Of a stretch of 64,000 bases of DNA, positions 1 through 12,241 are shown in pieces (position 1 is the first letter of the stretch; each line of letters begins with the position of its first letter). The position numbers and the translations under genes are program-made. Origin of the DNA: Gordionus sp. m RMFG-2023 (taxonomy: Eukaryota; Nematomorpha; Gordioida; Chordodea; Parachordodidae); the NCBI RefSeq assembly GCF_954871325.1, contig NC_088777.1, forward strand, positions 5,768,509 through 5,832,508, read 5' to 3'. The notes under the pieces were generated by a model that saw only the letters and a list, made by a program, of their open reading frames with translations, ran no database searches and was not told the DNA's origin.

Positions 1-445
1 GCTATTTTAATTTTAAAAAAACCTTTTATTTATATTGTGTTTTTATTTTTTAAATCTTGATTTACTCTGTCCCCATTTAATGTTACTTAATATTTATAGT
101 TGTATTTTTTTAAATAATTCGCATCTGTAAAAATATTTTTTTGCTCTATTTCAATTTAGTAGAGTGTAATCATTAATGATAATTTTATGGAAACAACTCT
201 TTGAAAAGCCCTTTACTTTGAAATAATTATTATTCTGGCTAACAGACCCTTAAATAATATCCTCATAGCTTCGGAAAACAGAGAATGCAAATGTAATAAT
301 TGATAACTACGAATTATTACTACAGAAATGCGAAATTTTTTAAGTGAGTTTAAAAAAACTAGCAGATTTAGCAAAGAGTATACTGATGTTTATAGACATC
401 ATAATATTAAATTAAAAAATAAAATATATATATACTTTAATAAAG
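1..445. other. AT-rich sequence upstream of first recognised transporter exon
   Basis: No exon could be supported here. The preceding transporter exon (transmembrane segment 7a region) should end with two bases completing a serine codon, but I could not find it, so it probably lies in or before this stretch. A segment near 300-420 stays partly open but does not resemble the transporter family. It is treated as intron or intergenic DNA. Confidence 0.4.
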
Positions 446-1448
446 CTCTGCAACTTTACCCATAACTTTTAAATGTCTGGAAGAAATTAACAAAGTAGAT
501 AAAAGAGTCACCAGATTTGTGTTACCCGTTGGCGCCACTATAAATATGGATGGAACGGCTCTTTATGAAGCAGTAGCGGCATTGTTTATAGCTCAAATAA
601 ATGGGATTAAACTAAATGCCGCACAAATTATTACAGTTAGGTTTAAATTTTTCAAAATTATTTTTAATCTTACATACCATTGTTTTATATTTGTTTACAA
701 TACATATTGCCTACTAATTTTTCTTCGTGTTTAGCGGAAAAATAAGGATAAATATCGTTTAATGCAAAAAAAATCCTAAAAATTTATATTCAAATATCTT
801 TATAGCTTAACAGCAACCATAGCAAGTATAGGCGCGGCAAGTGTACCGAGTGCAGGTTTGGTTACTATGTTATTAGTTTTATCATCCGTAGGACTACCGA
901 CTAAAGACATTAGTCTAATAGTTGCTGTGGATTGGTTACTGTAAGTATTTATAAGTATATATATAAATAAAATTTGGATGATGATGTAAGTTCGGTCAGT
1001 GGTGCCTATAGATATATTTTTAATGATTTTTAACATAGTTTTGAATTAGGTTTAATTTAATGTACATTCTAATTCCCAAATTTAATAAATATTTAAAAAT
1101 ATAAGAGATCGCATAAGAACGTCTGTAAATGTGTTGGGCGATGGTATAGGAGCCGGTATAGTCGATCACCTAAGTCGCGCCGAGTTAGATAAGATCGATG
1201 CAGAACATACTTTAATGAATTCTTCTTTTAAAGAAGATAGGGATAGTTACGAATCAGGTAATAAAAACCATTTAGAGATGATACATCTCGACCCAGGACA
1301 TATTAATCATGAGAAAAATGAGAACGGAAATTCGTCAAAGTTTTCTCACGATCGATTTAGCACTCCTCAAATGTCTAAAAGCCTTATTTCTATCCCTGAT
1401 GAGCATTTGACTGTTCCAAATAAGCGATTCGATGATTCAATAATATAG
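446..1448 (+). CDS. Excitatory amino acid transporter (SLC1 family), 3' part
   Basis: Sodium-coupled glutamate/aspartate transporter of the plasma membrane; only the carboxy-terminal ~220 residues are in the window. Three exons join in phase: 446-640, 806-940 and 1106-1448, each bounded by AG/GT. The first carries the TM7 signature around [10 protein letters not shown]. The second carries the HP2 hairpin ([15 protein letters not shown]). The second/third junction rebuilds TM8 with [16 protein letters not shown]. In that motif the aspartate and the second arginine are the residues that in EAATs bind the amino group and side-chain carboxylate, so an acidic substrate is likely rather than a neutral ASCT-type one. 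A hydrophilic tail of about 90 residues follows and ends in DDSII, which fits a class I PDZ ligand (S-x-I). The introns are 165 bp each. The 5' exons lie upstream or outside. The family call is firm; the paralogue is not determinable. Confidence 0.95.
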
Positions 1449-3392
1449 ACCAAGGTGGTGATAGATTGTAGAAACTCAAAACTTTAATTGTATTTAATTA
1501 TTTTAGAAGTTTAATTATTGAATATCCAACTCTTCTAGTAAATTACTAAGATTGGAAGATGATGTATAATTTAGAAAAATAGCTTACTGCATAACTTGTT
1601 CTAGCATTTGAATATATTTATTATTTAACTCTTGTAAATAAATATGTGCTTCAAATTTTTTTTTTGACCTTAATCTTTTATTCCATTTTAAAAATAATCG
1701 CTATTTAATACAAATTACTTAAAATTTTATCTTTAAGTTAAATTATATTTTAAATATCAACACAATTGAATACTAACTTAAAAAAATATTATTTCTTTTA
1801 CAATTTTCGATAAAAATTTATAAATTGAATTAATATACTTATTTTAACAATTACGTAATTTCACTTATGTTCTTAAGTGATAAAAGGTACCAACATAAAT
1901 ATACACGTTGACTAAATATATTATTAATAATATAGAATCATTGATGATATAAAATAATTACATTTTTTTAACCATCGCCATCATCAAAATAAATTTAAAA
2001 CATAACTCTTTTTCAATACGTTGTAAATAAAAAAAAGTATTTTTTATACATAATATTTTTACATTACATTTTTTTATTAATTGAAATATCTTTTGTAAAA
2101 AATTTTCAATAAAGTTGTCTAGTCATTATTGATTGCTGTTAGCTAACTCCATTAAGTTAGACATAACTTTTATTGAGGATTAGTAGTTTCATCAAATATT
2201 ATTGCTAAGAGTGCTTTGAGTTTAAAAAAGATATTATATGGCTATAAAAATGTGGTAATATTAAATATAATGGATATATTTTCTTTACGATTATTTAAAT
2301 CGTCTTAATCCTCCTATATTGGAAATGGTTTCTTACTATTATCCTTTTTTGTTTTATATATATATAAATATATTTTGTTTTTTTCTATTTTTACTTACGG
2401 TAGGTTTTTTATTTCCTTTTATTATTTCTTTCACGCAACATACATCAATTAAAATTTACAAAATAAAACATATCATAATCAATTTTTTTCTTTTGCTTCC
2501 ATTATATATTCACTTTCTACCCCATCATCGTTATTCATCACAAAACAAAAATAATAATAATAAATAGTTTTTTTCCTTTTCGATAAAAAAAACGATAATA
2601 ATAATAATTTTTTCCTTTTCGATAAAAAAACAATAATAATATTAATTTTTTCCTTTTCGATAAAATAATAATATTAATTTTTTCCTTTTCGATAAAAAAA
2701 CAATAATAATAATAATATATAATAAAACTTTCATAATGTTCCTCAATAATGTTCCTCGTTATTTCTTTCATAATTCCTTGATACTGTTCCTCGACAACGA
2801 TCAGCCATTATTAGTAATGGTTTATGGTTAGAAAGGAAAGTCTATTAATATAGCGAACGAGACAGTTATATGATAAAATTGTCTGAAAATTATATGGTAG
2901 GTTGCTCTATACATGTAGAAATATGATTCTGGTAAAATCAAGTATTATTTCAAAATTAGAACTCGCGCTATAATTAATTTGAAATTTTTGTAAACTTGGA
3001 TCTTTGAAGCATAAACCTTAATTGGGTAAACTTCTGCGATATGTAGATACTTAATTTAGTGCATAGGCTTTGGGTGAAGATTTGCAAGTAGAAGCCAAAA
3101 CCTTTCTACCATCTATAGCAAAATCATCGGACTTACATAACATTATTTTAGTTAATAATCTTAATTGAGGCGTCTCTAAAAATCGACTTAAATCGGGCTT
3201 TTTAGCAACACTAGGTTAGATCTCTCAGAGACTTTTTCAGTAGTAACTTGTATACTTACTCAAATGTTCAAATTAAAATACTTAATAGATCATATTTAAT
3301 ATAACTAAATAAAAATGATTCTATAATAGAGCTATCACTTAAAACTTATATTACCTTATATAATATAATTTAGCATACATTCATATTTCAAT
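1449..3392. other. Intergenic AT-rich DNA
   Basis: Between the transporter stop and the mRpL30 start I see no supportable gene. It holds the short minisatellite listed at 2567-2720 and low-complexity T-rich stretches whose open frames encode only F/Y/I/K-rich peptides. A polyadenylation signal for the transporter (AATAAA-like words around 1630-1650) is possible but not decisive. Confidence 0.5.
2567..2720. repeat. Minisatellite of ~32-40 bp units, four copies
   Basis: The word TTTTTTCCTTTTCGATAAAA recurs four times, each followed by (AAC)AATAATAAT-type spacer of variable length. Unit starts are near 2568, 2607, 2645 and 2677. Variable spacers suggest slippage. No coding role is seen. Confidence 0.8.
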
Positions 3393-5540
3393 ATGTTAAA
3401 TAAGTTTACGAAAACAGCACATGTTATAAGAAACATAACTAAAACCGCAGCTCTATTTAAGAAACCTAACGCTAGTATTTATCGGCCTCAAATTCCACAA
3501 AATATTTTAGACAATGCAGGTTTGATATATAGATTAAATATACATATTCTTCTGTTAAGGACACGAATTATCACCAGGAGTTATGCCATTTAAGTTAATG
3601 CTTGTTTATAAAGTTAAACCACCTTATTACCTTCCTCATTATGAGCTAAAAGCTTTGAAAGAAGTGGGATTAGATAAAAATATTAAAGTAACTATTTATG
3701 TTTATAGAAAATATCAATTCATTTTTAACTAAGAATTATATGTACATATGATGCATATAGGATAATAAGAGAAATTATATATATAATATAAATCAGAAAC
3801 CCTTATTGTAAAAATTTTCAAAGCTGGCTTGGATTTATTTTCTATTTTACCAACTCAAATAATTTTTTTTAGCCCATGCCCAAGTTTTAGATAGTTTATA
3901 AGTCTGACCTGGTGCAGATTTTAATTATCTTACTAATTAATCTTGGGTGCTTGGCTAGATTTAATGTCATTTTAGATCTACTCAAAGCTTGGTCTGTAGA
4001 TCTCTTATATAAATATTAATTTTAAAAAATTAAGGCTTTGATAAAATATCATTTATTCAACATAATATCACATTTACTTTAGCATATTAAAATTTCATTA
4101 AATTATTAACTTGAAAACTAGAGACATTCGAATATTTTAATTATTATTGAACATAATAATAAAATAGTTTGTTAGTTCTAGCTTAATATATACATATTTT
4201 GTAAGCTTTATTAAATTCATTAAAATATTAACTTGAAAACTAGAGACATTCGAATATTTTAATTATTATTGAACATAATAATAAAATAGTTTGTTAGTTC
4301 TAGCTTAATATATACATATTTTGTAAGCTTTATTAAATTCATTAAATTATTAACTTGAAAACTAGAGACATTCGAATATTTTAATTATTATTGAACATAA
4401 TAATAAAATAGTTTGTTAGTTCTAGCTTAATATATACATATTTTGTAAGATTTATTAAATTTTAATATATAAACAAATTTCCTAGAATAAAATTAATTTA
4501 GATGATTGAAAATTTAACCAAAATTTGTGATATAGTTGGTTACAAATAAAATATAAGAGAACTAAATTTGACAACTATGTAGTAGTGTATGTAACAAAAA
4601 GCAAACTATTAATTAATGTTCAAAATGTAAGGAACAATTTGAGATATAAGGGGTTATTATTGCTTCAAAATGTATGGAAACCTAATATAAATTTTTATAA
4701 ATTAGGCAAAAATTGCATTATTATAATAGAAAACTGTCAATTGATTCTGGTGGCTATAATTAAGGTAAAATTTTGATGCTTCTAGTTTTAATCTTAAAAA
4801 AAAATTCAAAAATAATTAATTAACACAATTTATGCATAAAATTTGTTGATATTTTTCTATATTTGTTTATAAATTTTAATAGATTAGATTAATGACATTC
4901 GTAAACTAACAATAAATAATGATTAATTGATTAAATTATATTATTCAATTAATTTTAAAAAAAAATAATTACAAAATAAATTCATTTAAACTAAAAAATT
5001 TTTATCATAAATTGTTAACTAGTTTTTTTTTAAGGAGAAATATTTATTTTCATAAATTTTGATTAAAGTACTCCTTTATATTATAAATATAATTTTTTCT
5101 TTTTTATTCTCTAAAACGTTCATGTAAATATATTTTTAAATAAAATAGCCTATGAAGTTAACAAACATGCACATTTCAAAATCTTATTAATAAAAATAAA
5201 TACATTAATTTTTTTTACTATAAAATTATGTTTCTTCAAGTACTCCCAGAGGGTAGTTATGAAAAATACCAGTGATATATGCAAAAAGCTATGGCAGGTA
5301 AAACATTTAATAAGAATAATCCCATTACGGTTTCCAAATGGAATTCCCGTATCGGACTCTGACGTCATGAACACTAGGATTAACCTAGAGACTGGGGAAG
5401 TCAGCGTTATTCACGAAATCAAACCCACAAAAAGTATCGAAGGAAGCCATGATGTTTTAGCCCCGGTTCCAGACGAGTTTAAAGATGTATACATGAGCGG
5501 GGAAGATTGCAGACGATACAATAGACACGTTTGGATTTGA
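3393..5540 (+). CDS. MRPL30: Mitochondrial large-subunit ribosomal protein L30 (uL30m)
   Basis: Structural protein of the mitochondrial 39S subunit. Exons 3393-3519, 3560-3687 and 5241-5540 join in phase to 184 codons (human MRPL30 is about 160). Exon 1 starts at the only suitable ATG and gives a basic, hydroxylated amino terminus consistent with a mitochondrial presequence. Exon 2 holds the first L30 strand-helix (KLMLVYKVKPPYY, then HYELKALKEVGLDKN). Exon 3 opens with YSQRVVMKNT and continues to VKHLIRIIPLRFPNGIP, the most conserved L30 stretch (family form VVKHLIRIKPLKLPQGLP). Intron 1 is only 40 bp. Intron 2 is 1553 bp and holds a triplicated 122-bp repeat. The acceptor at 5240 was chosen because it restores the gap-free match to the family. 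Nothing appears broken. Confidence 0.93.
4096..4459. repeat. Three tandem copies of a 122-bp unit in the mRpL30 intron
   Basis: The phrase ACTAGAGACATTCGAATATT recurs at exactly 122-bp spacing, and the copies are nearly identical over their whole length, so amplification is recent. It lies wholly within the second mRpL30 intron (3688-5240) and has no coding potential. Confidence 0.92.
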
Positions 5541-7090
5541 TGTTAATATTTTAAAATATAATCGTTTCTTTTATATATCTAAAATATTATTGTTATAATT
5601 TGTCTCTCAAACACCTATTGTATATATAATAAAAAAAATATTGAGATGCATATGTTTGACATAGGGAATCGAGTTTTAGGCATTCATCCTTCAGTGCTTT
5701 CGCATGGTCTATAAGGCATCGGACATATATTATAGTTAGTAATATCTCGTAAACGGTTTATTTATTATGACCCCAAATCTTTCTTAGCTGCATTAGATTT
5801 ATTCTAGATTTTATACAAAATTATGACTCGGTAGTTTTTATAAAATATAAGCCATTCACGAAGAACTAAACCTGTCAAAAAACTCCCACAAAAGTATAGC
5901 TTACATACATTCACCTTTTTTGAAAAAAACACGTCCTTATTTATCCTTAAATGCTTCAAAACTCCCTCTTAACTACCTTTCATCCTCTTTCGCAACTGGT
6001 CCTTTGTCTAATTTATATAAATCATTTTTCATCCAATATTTTCAATTATCACACCCAGACTTCCATTTTCTGGTACTCCAAAAATTCGAGGCCAAATCGT
6101 TTGTATTACCGCTAATTCCGATGTTTCATTTGCCTCCCCCTTCTTATTTGATGTTTGTTTCAATAAAATCCTAGTTCGACGCCCAAGGAACTGCAGGTAT
6201 TTGTTCTTCCCCCTTCCGACAATTATTATAATACACTCCTTCCTCATCTTTCAATCTTCAAAACCAATTTTTGACCAGAGCCACTATTTTCTCCTGGCCG
6301 AGCTTAGGTGATATCCTCTGCCCGAGTTTAAGTACAAAATATCTTCAAGTTTCTACTTAAGGTTTGACTCTAGTTATATTATTCTGGCCATCCCGAACCG
6401 GGCCTATGGATTTTTTATGTTTTTACTATTACTTGAGTCGTCAATCCTTTTACCTCTTCATACTCCAGCCCACTTTGAATAAGCATCTACTACAAGTGTA
6501 TATATATCTTATTTCCAAAATTAATAAAATCAATGTGAATGCGCTTTCACAGCTGTATAGCAATCGGCCATGCACTTTTTTTTGTCTATATTTGGCGTAC
6601 TCATTAAATTCACATCACGCAGCTCCGGCTTATATCTTAACTCTTTGCTCATTCCAGACCACCACGCATATTATTGCCCCCATTGCTTCATCCTTACCAC
6701 ACATGGACCCGCATGAATCATTGAACACAGCATCCTTTAAGTTGAGCCGTACTATTCCTAATTTACCCGTACATTCTTAATTTACACAGTGTAAATCCGG
6801 TCAAATTTACAAGCTTTAAATTAATAACTCGTACACGATGACTTTTACCGATATATGCAGTGGTTTCCCCAATTTAAATACGGTTTTCGCCAATATACAC
6901 AAAGGTTTTCACCTATATATGCCCGCCGAGTTACCCCAATATAGATATGTTTTTAATGAAAGAAAAATTTTAGAATCCATTGATGAAACGAGAGATGGAA
7001 TATCAATTCTCAGATATAAAGTTCCGATACCATATAATTATTTCCAATTATATTCTTTTTCTCTTCTTTTAATTCTTAAAACTTAAAATC
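5541..7090. other. Unclassified block, GC-richer than its surroundings (about 5870-6960)
   Basis: Base composition changes sharply between about 5870 and 6960 relative to flanking DNA. Several frames stay open for 70-138 codons on both strands, but no protein family is recognised and the plus-strand peptides look like shadows. On the minus strand around 6770-6550 there is a coherent stretch (NDSCGSMCGKDEAMG and onwards) that could be an old coding fragment. Composition suggests an inserted element or transferred DNA; its class is unknown. Confidence 0.3.
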
Positions 7091-7558
7091 TATGGATTAA
7101 GAAAAATGATCATTAATAGAGATGCTACATAAGGAATTCTAAATTTCCCCTATAGTTTTCCAAATTTTTATTTTATATTTTTTTGATCAAATAATCAGGA
7201 TTTTAAAATTATATTTTAGAAAAATATTATTTCCTCTTGGTTCATATATCATCATAATAAAAAATTTTTTAACTTATAAGGTTTTATTAATTAATAGATA
7301 TTTAACTTTCACATAATGTCCATTTGTTATAATTTCGTTATATCGACAATTTATATCAAGATAATTTATAATAATAGTAAAAAAAAAATAATATTAGTAA
7401 ATCACAATTATATAATGTCATTAAATCTTGCTATTTTTTTTAAGAGATTCAAGTTCCGTTTTAGCGCTAACATTATAATAGGCAACAAAATGGCCAAAGT
7501 CTATACTATGCATAGGATGTTTAATTACGGGGTTTCGGATATTGAAAAAATAAAATAA
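6838..7558 (+). other. Possible two-exon coding remnant, unidentified
   Basis: Two coding-like segments on the same strand. One covers about 6900-7050 (contains FNERKILESIDETRDG). The other covers about 7446-7558 (contains KMAKVYTMHRMFNYGVSD), ends in a stop and is preceded by a T-rich tract with AG, as at an acceptor. I cannot join them with confidence because the connecting splice phase is not unique. The first has a faint resemblance to the end of a doublecortin-type fold, but this is not enough for a name. Part of the upstream reading overlaps a loose repeat (TTTTCGCCAATATACAC-like words), which argues against a real 5' end at 6838. Confidence 0.22.
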
Positions 7559-8349
7559 TTATATTTTACTATGTTTATGGCTAATCGTTGGCGTAGGTGT
7601 TGGGATCCTCGTTCCTAGCAGAGATCCGTTTTCCTAGCTCTTTAAAGAAGTTTAGGGCATGAGAGCCGAACGACGTTAAAGTAGTGGCGATTAATGGTAG
7701 GAATGTATAATTAGCGGGAAGAGATGGCGAATATTGAGCTAGTTTATTCGCCTTGGCATCTAGTATGGCATCTCTATTTATATTGGAAAGGGCAAGAGGA
7801 TCGATGCATGAGAAATCCCAAGTTAGGAATTTCCCCCTCTTTCAAGGGATCATAGTCGAAATATCGGGCCGCTTACCATCGGAATTGTAAAGGCCAATTG
7901 GTTCGAGGGTTGATGCGATGCCGGCGGATTTTAAGACCCTGGCAATTGTATTGCATTTTGAATGCCTAATAAATCTGCCTTTACAGCGCTTGCAGTGTTG
8001 AGCAGGGTTACCATGTCTCCTCCCATCAGCGGGAGACTCCAGCAATTTTTTAGTTTACACACAGACATTTCTTTCCTGCAAAACTACCGCAATTGGAAAT
8101 CTCCCGCATTTGGGATTAGTTCAATGATATATATCATTGGATTAGTTACACATGTAGGAAATCTACTTCATGCTGTTAATATTCTTTATTAATAAAGATT
8201 CACAAAATCATGCTACAGCTCTGTTCATCTCTACATAAAAGTTGATAATAAATTTTAGCTATTGCTAAAAATATCATATTAAAATGTTCAAATATTACTC
8301 TAATTAATGTATTTTTAAATGAAGCAAATATTTTTATTAAGACAATTTC

Positions 8350-8809
8350 AGAATATTTGCAATCAAAATTTGATTTTAATAACTCTATTTACAAATGCAA
8401 TATGACCTTGGAGAAACCATCAATTGATAGTTTTTGTAAATTGATAAATATATTAAAAATACTGAAAAACATTGATATCTTGTTTGAGGAGATTGTAATT
8501 CTCTCTATTTTTTATAATTAGCCAGAATATTTAAAGTTAGATGGACTAAAAGTAGAGGAGAAATGGGTTGAATTTTTTCGTAATAACAATAAATCCCCAT
8601 GCTTGGAAAAAATATGCGAGTATGTCTTCACCTTACCTCATTCTAATGCCTCATCCAAGCGCATTTTTAGCCTGATGAGGACTGCCTGGAAAAAGGAGAG
8701 AAATCGGATTGCTTTAACAACATTAGAGGCCGAGCTAATGGTTAAACAAATTTATAATATGTCATGCCAGAAATTTATAAATATCTCAATAACGACGGTA
8801 AACGTTTAG
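8350..8809 (+). pseudogene. hAT transposase, C-terminal dimerisation region (forward arm)
   Basis: The 8603-8809 frame contains LPHSNASSKRIFSLMR, the hallmark of the hAT carboxy-terminal dimerisation region, followed by KKERNRIALTTLEAELMVK. Upstream from about 8350 is a related stretch (LFEEIVILSI) that ends in a stop near 8520 before the conserved part. Amino-terminal zinc finger and catalytic core are missing, so this is a broken copy. Confidence 0.8.
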
Positions 8810-8863
8810 TTCTATTATTTAAATCTCAAATAAAATATAATTAACATTATAACTATTTAATTT

Positions 8864-9640
8864 TCAATATTTTTTTATATTTTGTAAAATCTTATTTATA
8901 CATTTGCATAAAATATATATATTTTTACATTGTAAATCAAAAATAGAGAGCATTACAATCTCCTCAAACAAGACATCAATGTCTATCGGTATTTTTAAAA
9001 TATTTAAACATTTTAATATAGTTTTATCAATGGCGCCATAAAATATATTGTCAAATTTTAACTGTAAAGATGAATTCATCTGCAGCATAATTTTGTGAAT
9101 CTTTGTTAAGATTCTTCTGATTACAACTGCACATTAACAACATGTAGTAGATTTCCTACATGTGAAATCAATCCTAAATATACCTCTGCCATTTATTATT
9201 GAAAATAAATTTTCAAAATGTTAGGACAACTTTTATAATCTTTATTTAAGAAATATATTTTTAAAGGTTTATAAAATTTTAAAATTCTATCGATGACGGG
9301 TATTAGGAACATATCGCAACCAACATTGTGCTGACTCAATTCTGTAAATACACTTTGTTTCTACCAAATTCACTGAGGCATTATTAGATCAGAAAGCTGA
9401 CATGCAATTTATTAATAATCTCGAATCTGTTATATTTACCTTTATATGGTTAGCGATGTCTTTGGATTTTTCACTATTTGAGGGGAAAAAATTTAATAGT
9501 TTTATTGAAACGACCTTAATTTTGTTGAAATAGCGGAGGATCAAGGGAGATATTTCAATATTTCCCTTATTAGATGCATCTGTTAGAATTGCATATGTAT
9601 GCCCATCTTTCAAATTGTCAAGAATTTACCTCCTGGATTT
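8864..9640 (-). pseudogene. hAT transposase, central region (inverted arm)
   Basis: Frame 9613-9389 carries YAILTDASNKGNIEISP, matching the first catalytic aspartate region of hAT transposases, followed by SEKSKDIANHIK. Frame 9088-8864 carries LFEEIVMLSIFDLQ, the counterpart of the segment in the forward arm. The two arms therefore belong to one family inserted in opposite orientations, and each is internally shortened and interrupted by stops. Confidence 0.78.
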
Positions 9641-11310
9641 AGGTCCTAAAACATTGATAGCCTTGCTCATTTTTGTTCTACAAGTATAGTTTTCATTTAT
9701 ATTAGAGTCGTTAAATATTATGAGAAAATATTCTACCAACATTGTGATTATAAGTATCTCTGTGAATGTTGCACAACAAGATAAGTGATTAAAATTGCCG
9801 CAACTGTAGTTACATCTGTATTATTTCTTATTTTTGGAGTACCTTATTATGTATTTAAACGTGATACGTGATAATTAAGAGCCTATCCCTATAATGTTAT
9901 ACACACACACGGTAGATTTCCAATTGCGGTCGTTTTGCGGGATTCACATAAAATATATTTTTAATTGTAAAATTAAATCGTTTTTTTAAATAAAATTTTA
10001 TCTTGTTTACATTCTTTTATATTTAAAAAAGATCGTTGGTTTTTATTTATAAATTAATATATTCTAATAAATAGAGACGTATTTTATTTTTAAAAATAGT
10101 TACCGACTTTGTATTAAGTCAATTCAAAATCCCGGCCGAAGGCTGCTAATAAATTTTTTTTATCAATTTTTATATTTCTATCGCAATTTTCATATTTCTC
10201 CCTCATAATTCCAAATTTCTCCCGCAATTTGAAAATTTTGACCTGGCAACCCTGGTGGAGAGTGACGGCTTTTAGAGTTGACCGACGTTTGACAGAGGAT
10301 ACAGTGATAAGGTATTACCATATCACAATTCAGTCTAGGACTGATGGCGTGACGTAGCTCATCATTGCTTAGGAGCTGGTCAAGTTTTCGGGATGGGAAG
10401 GTCTCAAGAAATTCGTATCCACTACCGGAAATGGAGAAGAGTACAGAATGGTCCTCTAGTTGGCTACTCGATTTAAGGAATGCATCACAGTTGCCAACTA
10501 GAGGTTTATCCCAATCCTTCTGTAATGCCGACGATGGAGGATCGATTAATGAGAGCAGGGTCTACATGAGCGGGAGGGGTAGGAACAGTTTGCATCCTGT
10601 TTTTTTGAGGGGGTAGGGGGTAAGCTGCTTTAATGGGTTTAGGATAAATTTTTTGGGGGGTTTGAGAAGAAATAGGACGAAATTTATTGCTGTAAAAATT
10701 AATACTTTTATTATAGTATTATTATAATACAATTCATTGACCAAATCTATATATTGCAAACAATCATACACATTGTTTTCCAAATAAACTATCCTTTTAA
10801 ATGTAATTTAAAAGGTTTAGATATTTCAGCAATCTCATAATGCCATAATAATTAATTCATTGTAAATAATGGAGGTTTTAATTGAATTTATTATTTAAAA
10901 AATATATTCTTTATATTCACAAAATATCGATAGTTGGTAGTAGAGATAGATTAATTTAAGTTATCCTTTATAAATTCTTTGAAAAGAGTATCAATAAATA
11001 AATAGGTGAAAATAATGATAAAGAGGTGGGAATTTTTTATGGTAGTGGGCAAAGGTTTTTGAAGGGGGTTTGCATCCAGTGAAAATCCTGTCATGTAGAC
11101 GCTGAATGAGAGGGACATCCATAGATCAATTGCCTGTAGGAGTAAGGGGTCAGGATGCTTTGTTAGTGTTTGAATGGTGGGCTCGCAGGACAAGCGAGAG
11201 GATATGAACGCACTAACAGAAAGTAGGGAAGGTGACCTTATATCAATGCCGTCGGATTTTTTGTATTTATGTTCATTTTCAATAATAATATAATAATAAG
11301 TAATGTTCAC

Positions 11311-12241
11311 AGGAGGGAAATTTTTTAATGACTAAAATATATTTAAAATTTTTATTACATTGGGGCAATCATTAATATTTTTTCCCTAAATTTAGCCTTC
11401 AAAATTTTTTCTAATGTCTAATTCAAATAAAAAAACAACTAGAAATAAATAATAGCCACCCCCTTAAACTGATATTTCCTAGCTACGGGCCAGAGTATTA
11501 ATGTCTACAGAGTTTTTGCAAATCACTAAGTATAAAAAAACTTACTATTATAGCTGAGGTGTATTGAAAAGTCTTATGATATCATTAAAATCTATTTGAC
11601 GGAGTTGACTACCGCATGATATTTGATATGAAGATGGCTGTGTTTATCTTTTTTTTTAGATATCTATATTATAATTTTCCGATGTCCTCACTATCTTATC
11701 GTGACATCATGTCTTTGCTACGTATTTATTTATTTTTTTATGGGCTTGAGAAATTTTTTAAAAATTAATAAGGTCTTGGATGCTTGGAAAATTTTAATAT
11801 ACAATATGGTTATTGGGTTAAAAAAAAATTTTTGGCTTGGGATTTTTTCATAATAAATATTAAATATTAGCCATTAGGTAATCAGTAATATTTTAGCAAA
11901 AAATTTCATATGGGGTAAAAGGTAATTTAAATATATTTGACTCAAAAAATACTTTTAGTTTTAAAAGGTTGGACTTGATACGAATGGTAAAAATTGGATA
12001 TGATTTTTAAATGAAAGGTAACATCTAACGTAAGAGAATGAATAAAATTCTCATTCCCCGTCATTTTTGACGGGTTATCTACTAGTAATAATAAAGTAGG
12101 AATAATATAAAAAATATATTAATTCCATATATTTATTATTCCTAAAATCTTTCTTATTTTACAACATTAATAATTTTATTCTAATAATGATTGACATAAT
12201 TATATTCTATAAGATAAACCTTTTCGATTTTTAAAGTGATC
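11311..12241. other. Intergenic DNA upstream of DERA
   Basis: No gene is supported. Near 12033-12073 two short hairpins lie side by side: GAGAAT...ATTCTC and CCCGTCATTTTTGACGGG. The second type recurs near 37387. The sequence immediately upstream of the DERA start is AT-rich with no recognisable core promoter element. Confidence 0.4.

Larger units (their letters stand above)
8039..10252. mobile_element. Fold-back hAT composite inserted in the R2-like element
   Basis: The insertion splits the zinc knuckle of the R2-like element. The right end reads, on the minus strand, CAGGGTTGCCAGGTCAAA, a typical hAT terminus. Flanks (GGAGACTC versus GTGGAGAG) are only roughly alike, so the target duplication is eroded or the left end is inexact. 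Inside are two copies of one hAT family facing each other. Words such as CACATGTAGGAAATCTAC occur at about 8150 and, inverted, at about 9150, and CCGCAATTGGAAATCT occurs near 8082 and inverted near 9930. The result is a long imperfect hairpin. Confidence 0.75.
7581..11310 (-). mobile_element. R2-like non-LTR retrotransposon, 3' coding part, interrupted
   Basis: Minus-strand pieces follow the order expected for the carboxy-terminal half of a widespread invertebrate non-LTR element. First is a post-RT region at 11310-10970 (SLLSVSAFISSRL). Next is 10590-10253, with QKDWDKPLV, a histidine and a CxxC (YHCILC). After an inserted hAT composite comes 8038-7581, with HGNPAQHCKRCKGRF completing a CCHC zinc knuckle, then LEPIGL, DGKRPD and TWDFSCID, a restriction-like endonuclease core of the R2/NeSL type. 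The endonuclease stretch has one in-frame TGA directly after KRPDISTMIP and is otherwise open to its natural stop at 7581. The part between about 10950 and 10620 looks like a further insertion or decay. The reverse transcriptase itself is absent from this copy. Confidence 0.8.

Noticed and set aside
2319-2771. Open frames of 77-82 codons on both strands
   Set aside because: Composed of F/Y/I/K/N runs from T-rich and AAT-repeat DNA; no family, overlaps a minisatellite.
4585-4776. Extra mRpL30 exon
   Set aside because: Exons 2 and 3 join in phase and match the family without a gap; this frame shows no L30 similarity.
6364-6780. 138-codon plus-strand frame
   Set aside because: Cysteine/serine/leucine-rich without motif and probably a shadow; kept only as part of an unclassified block.
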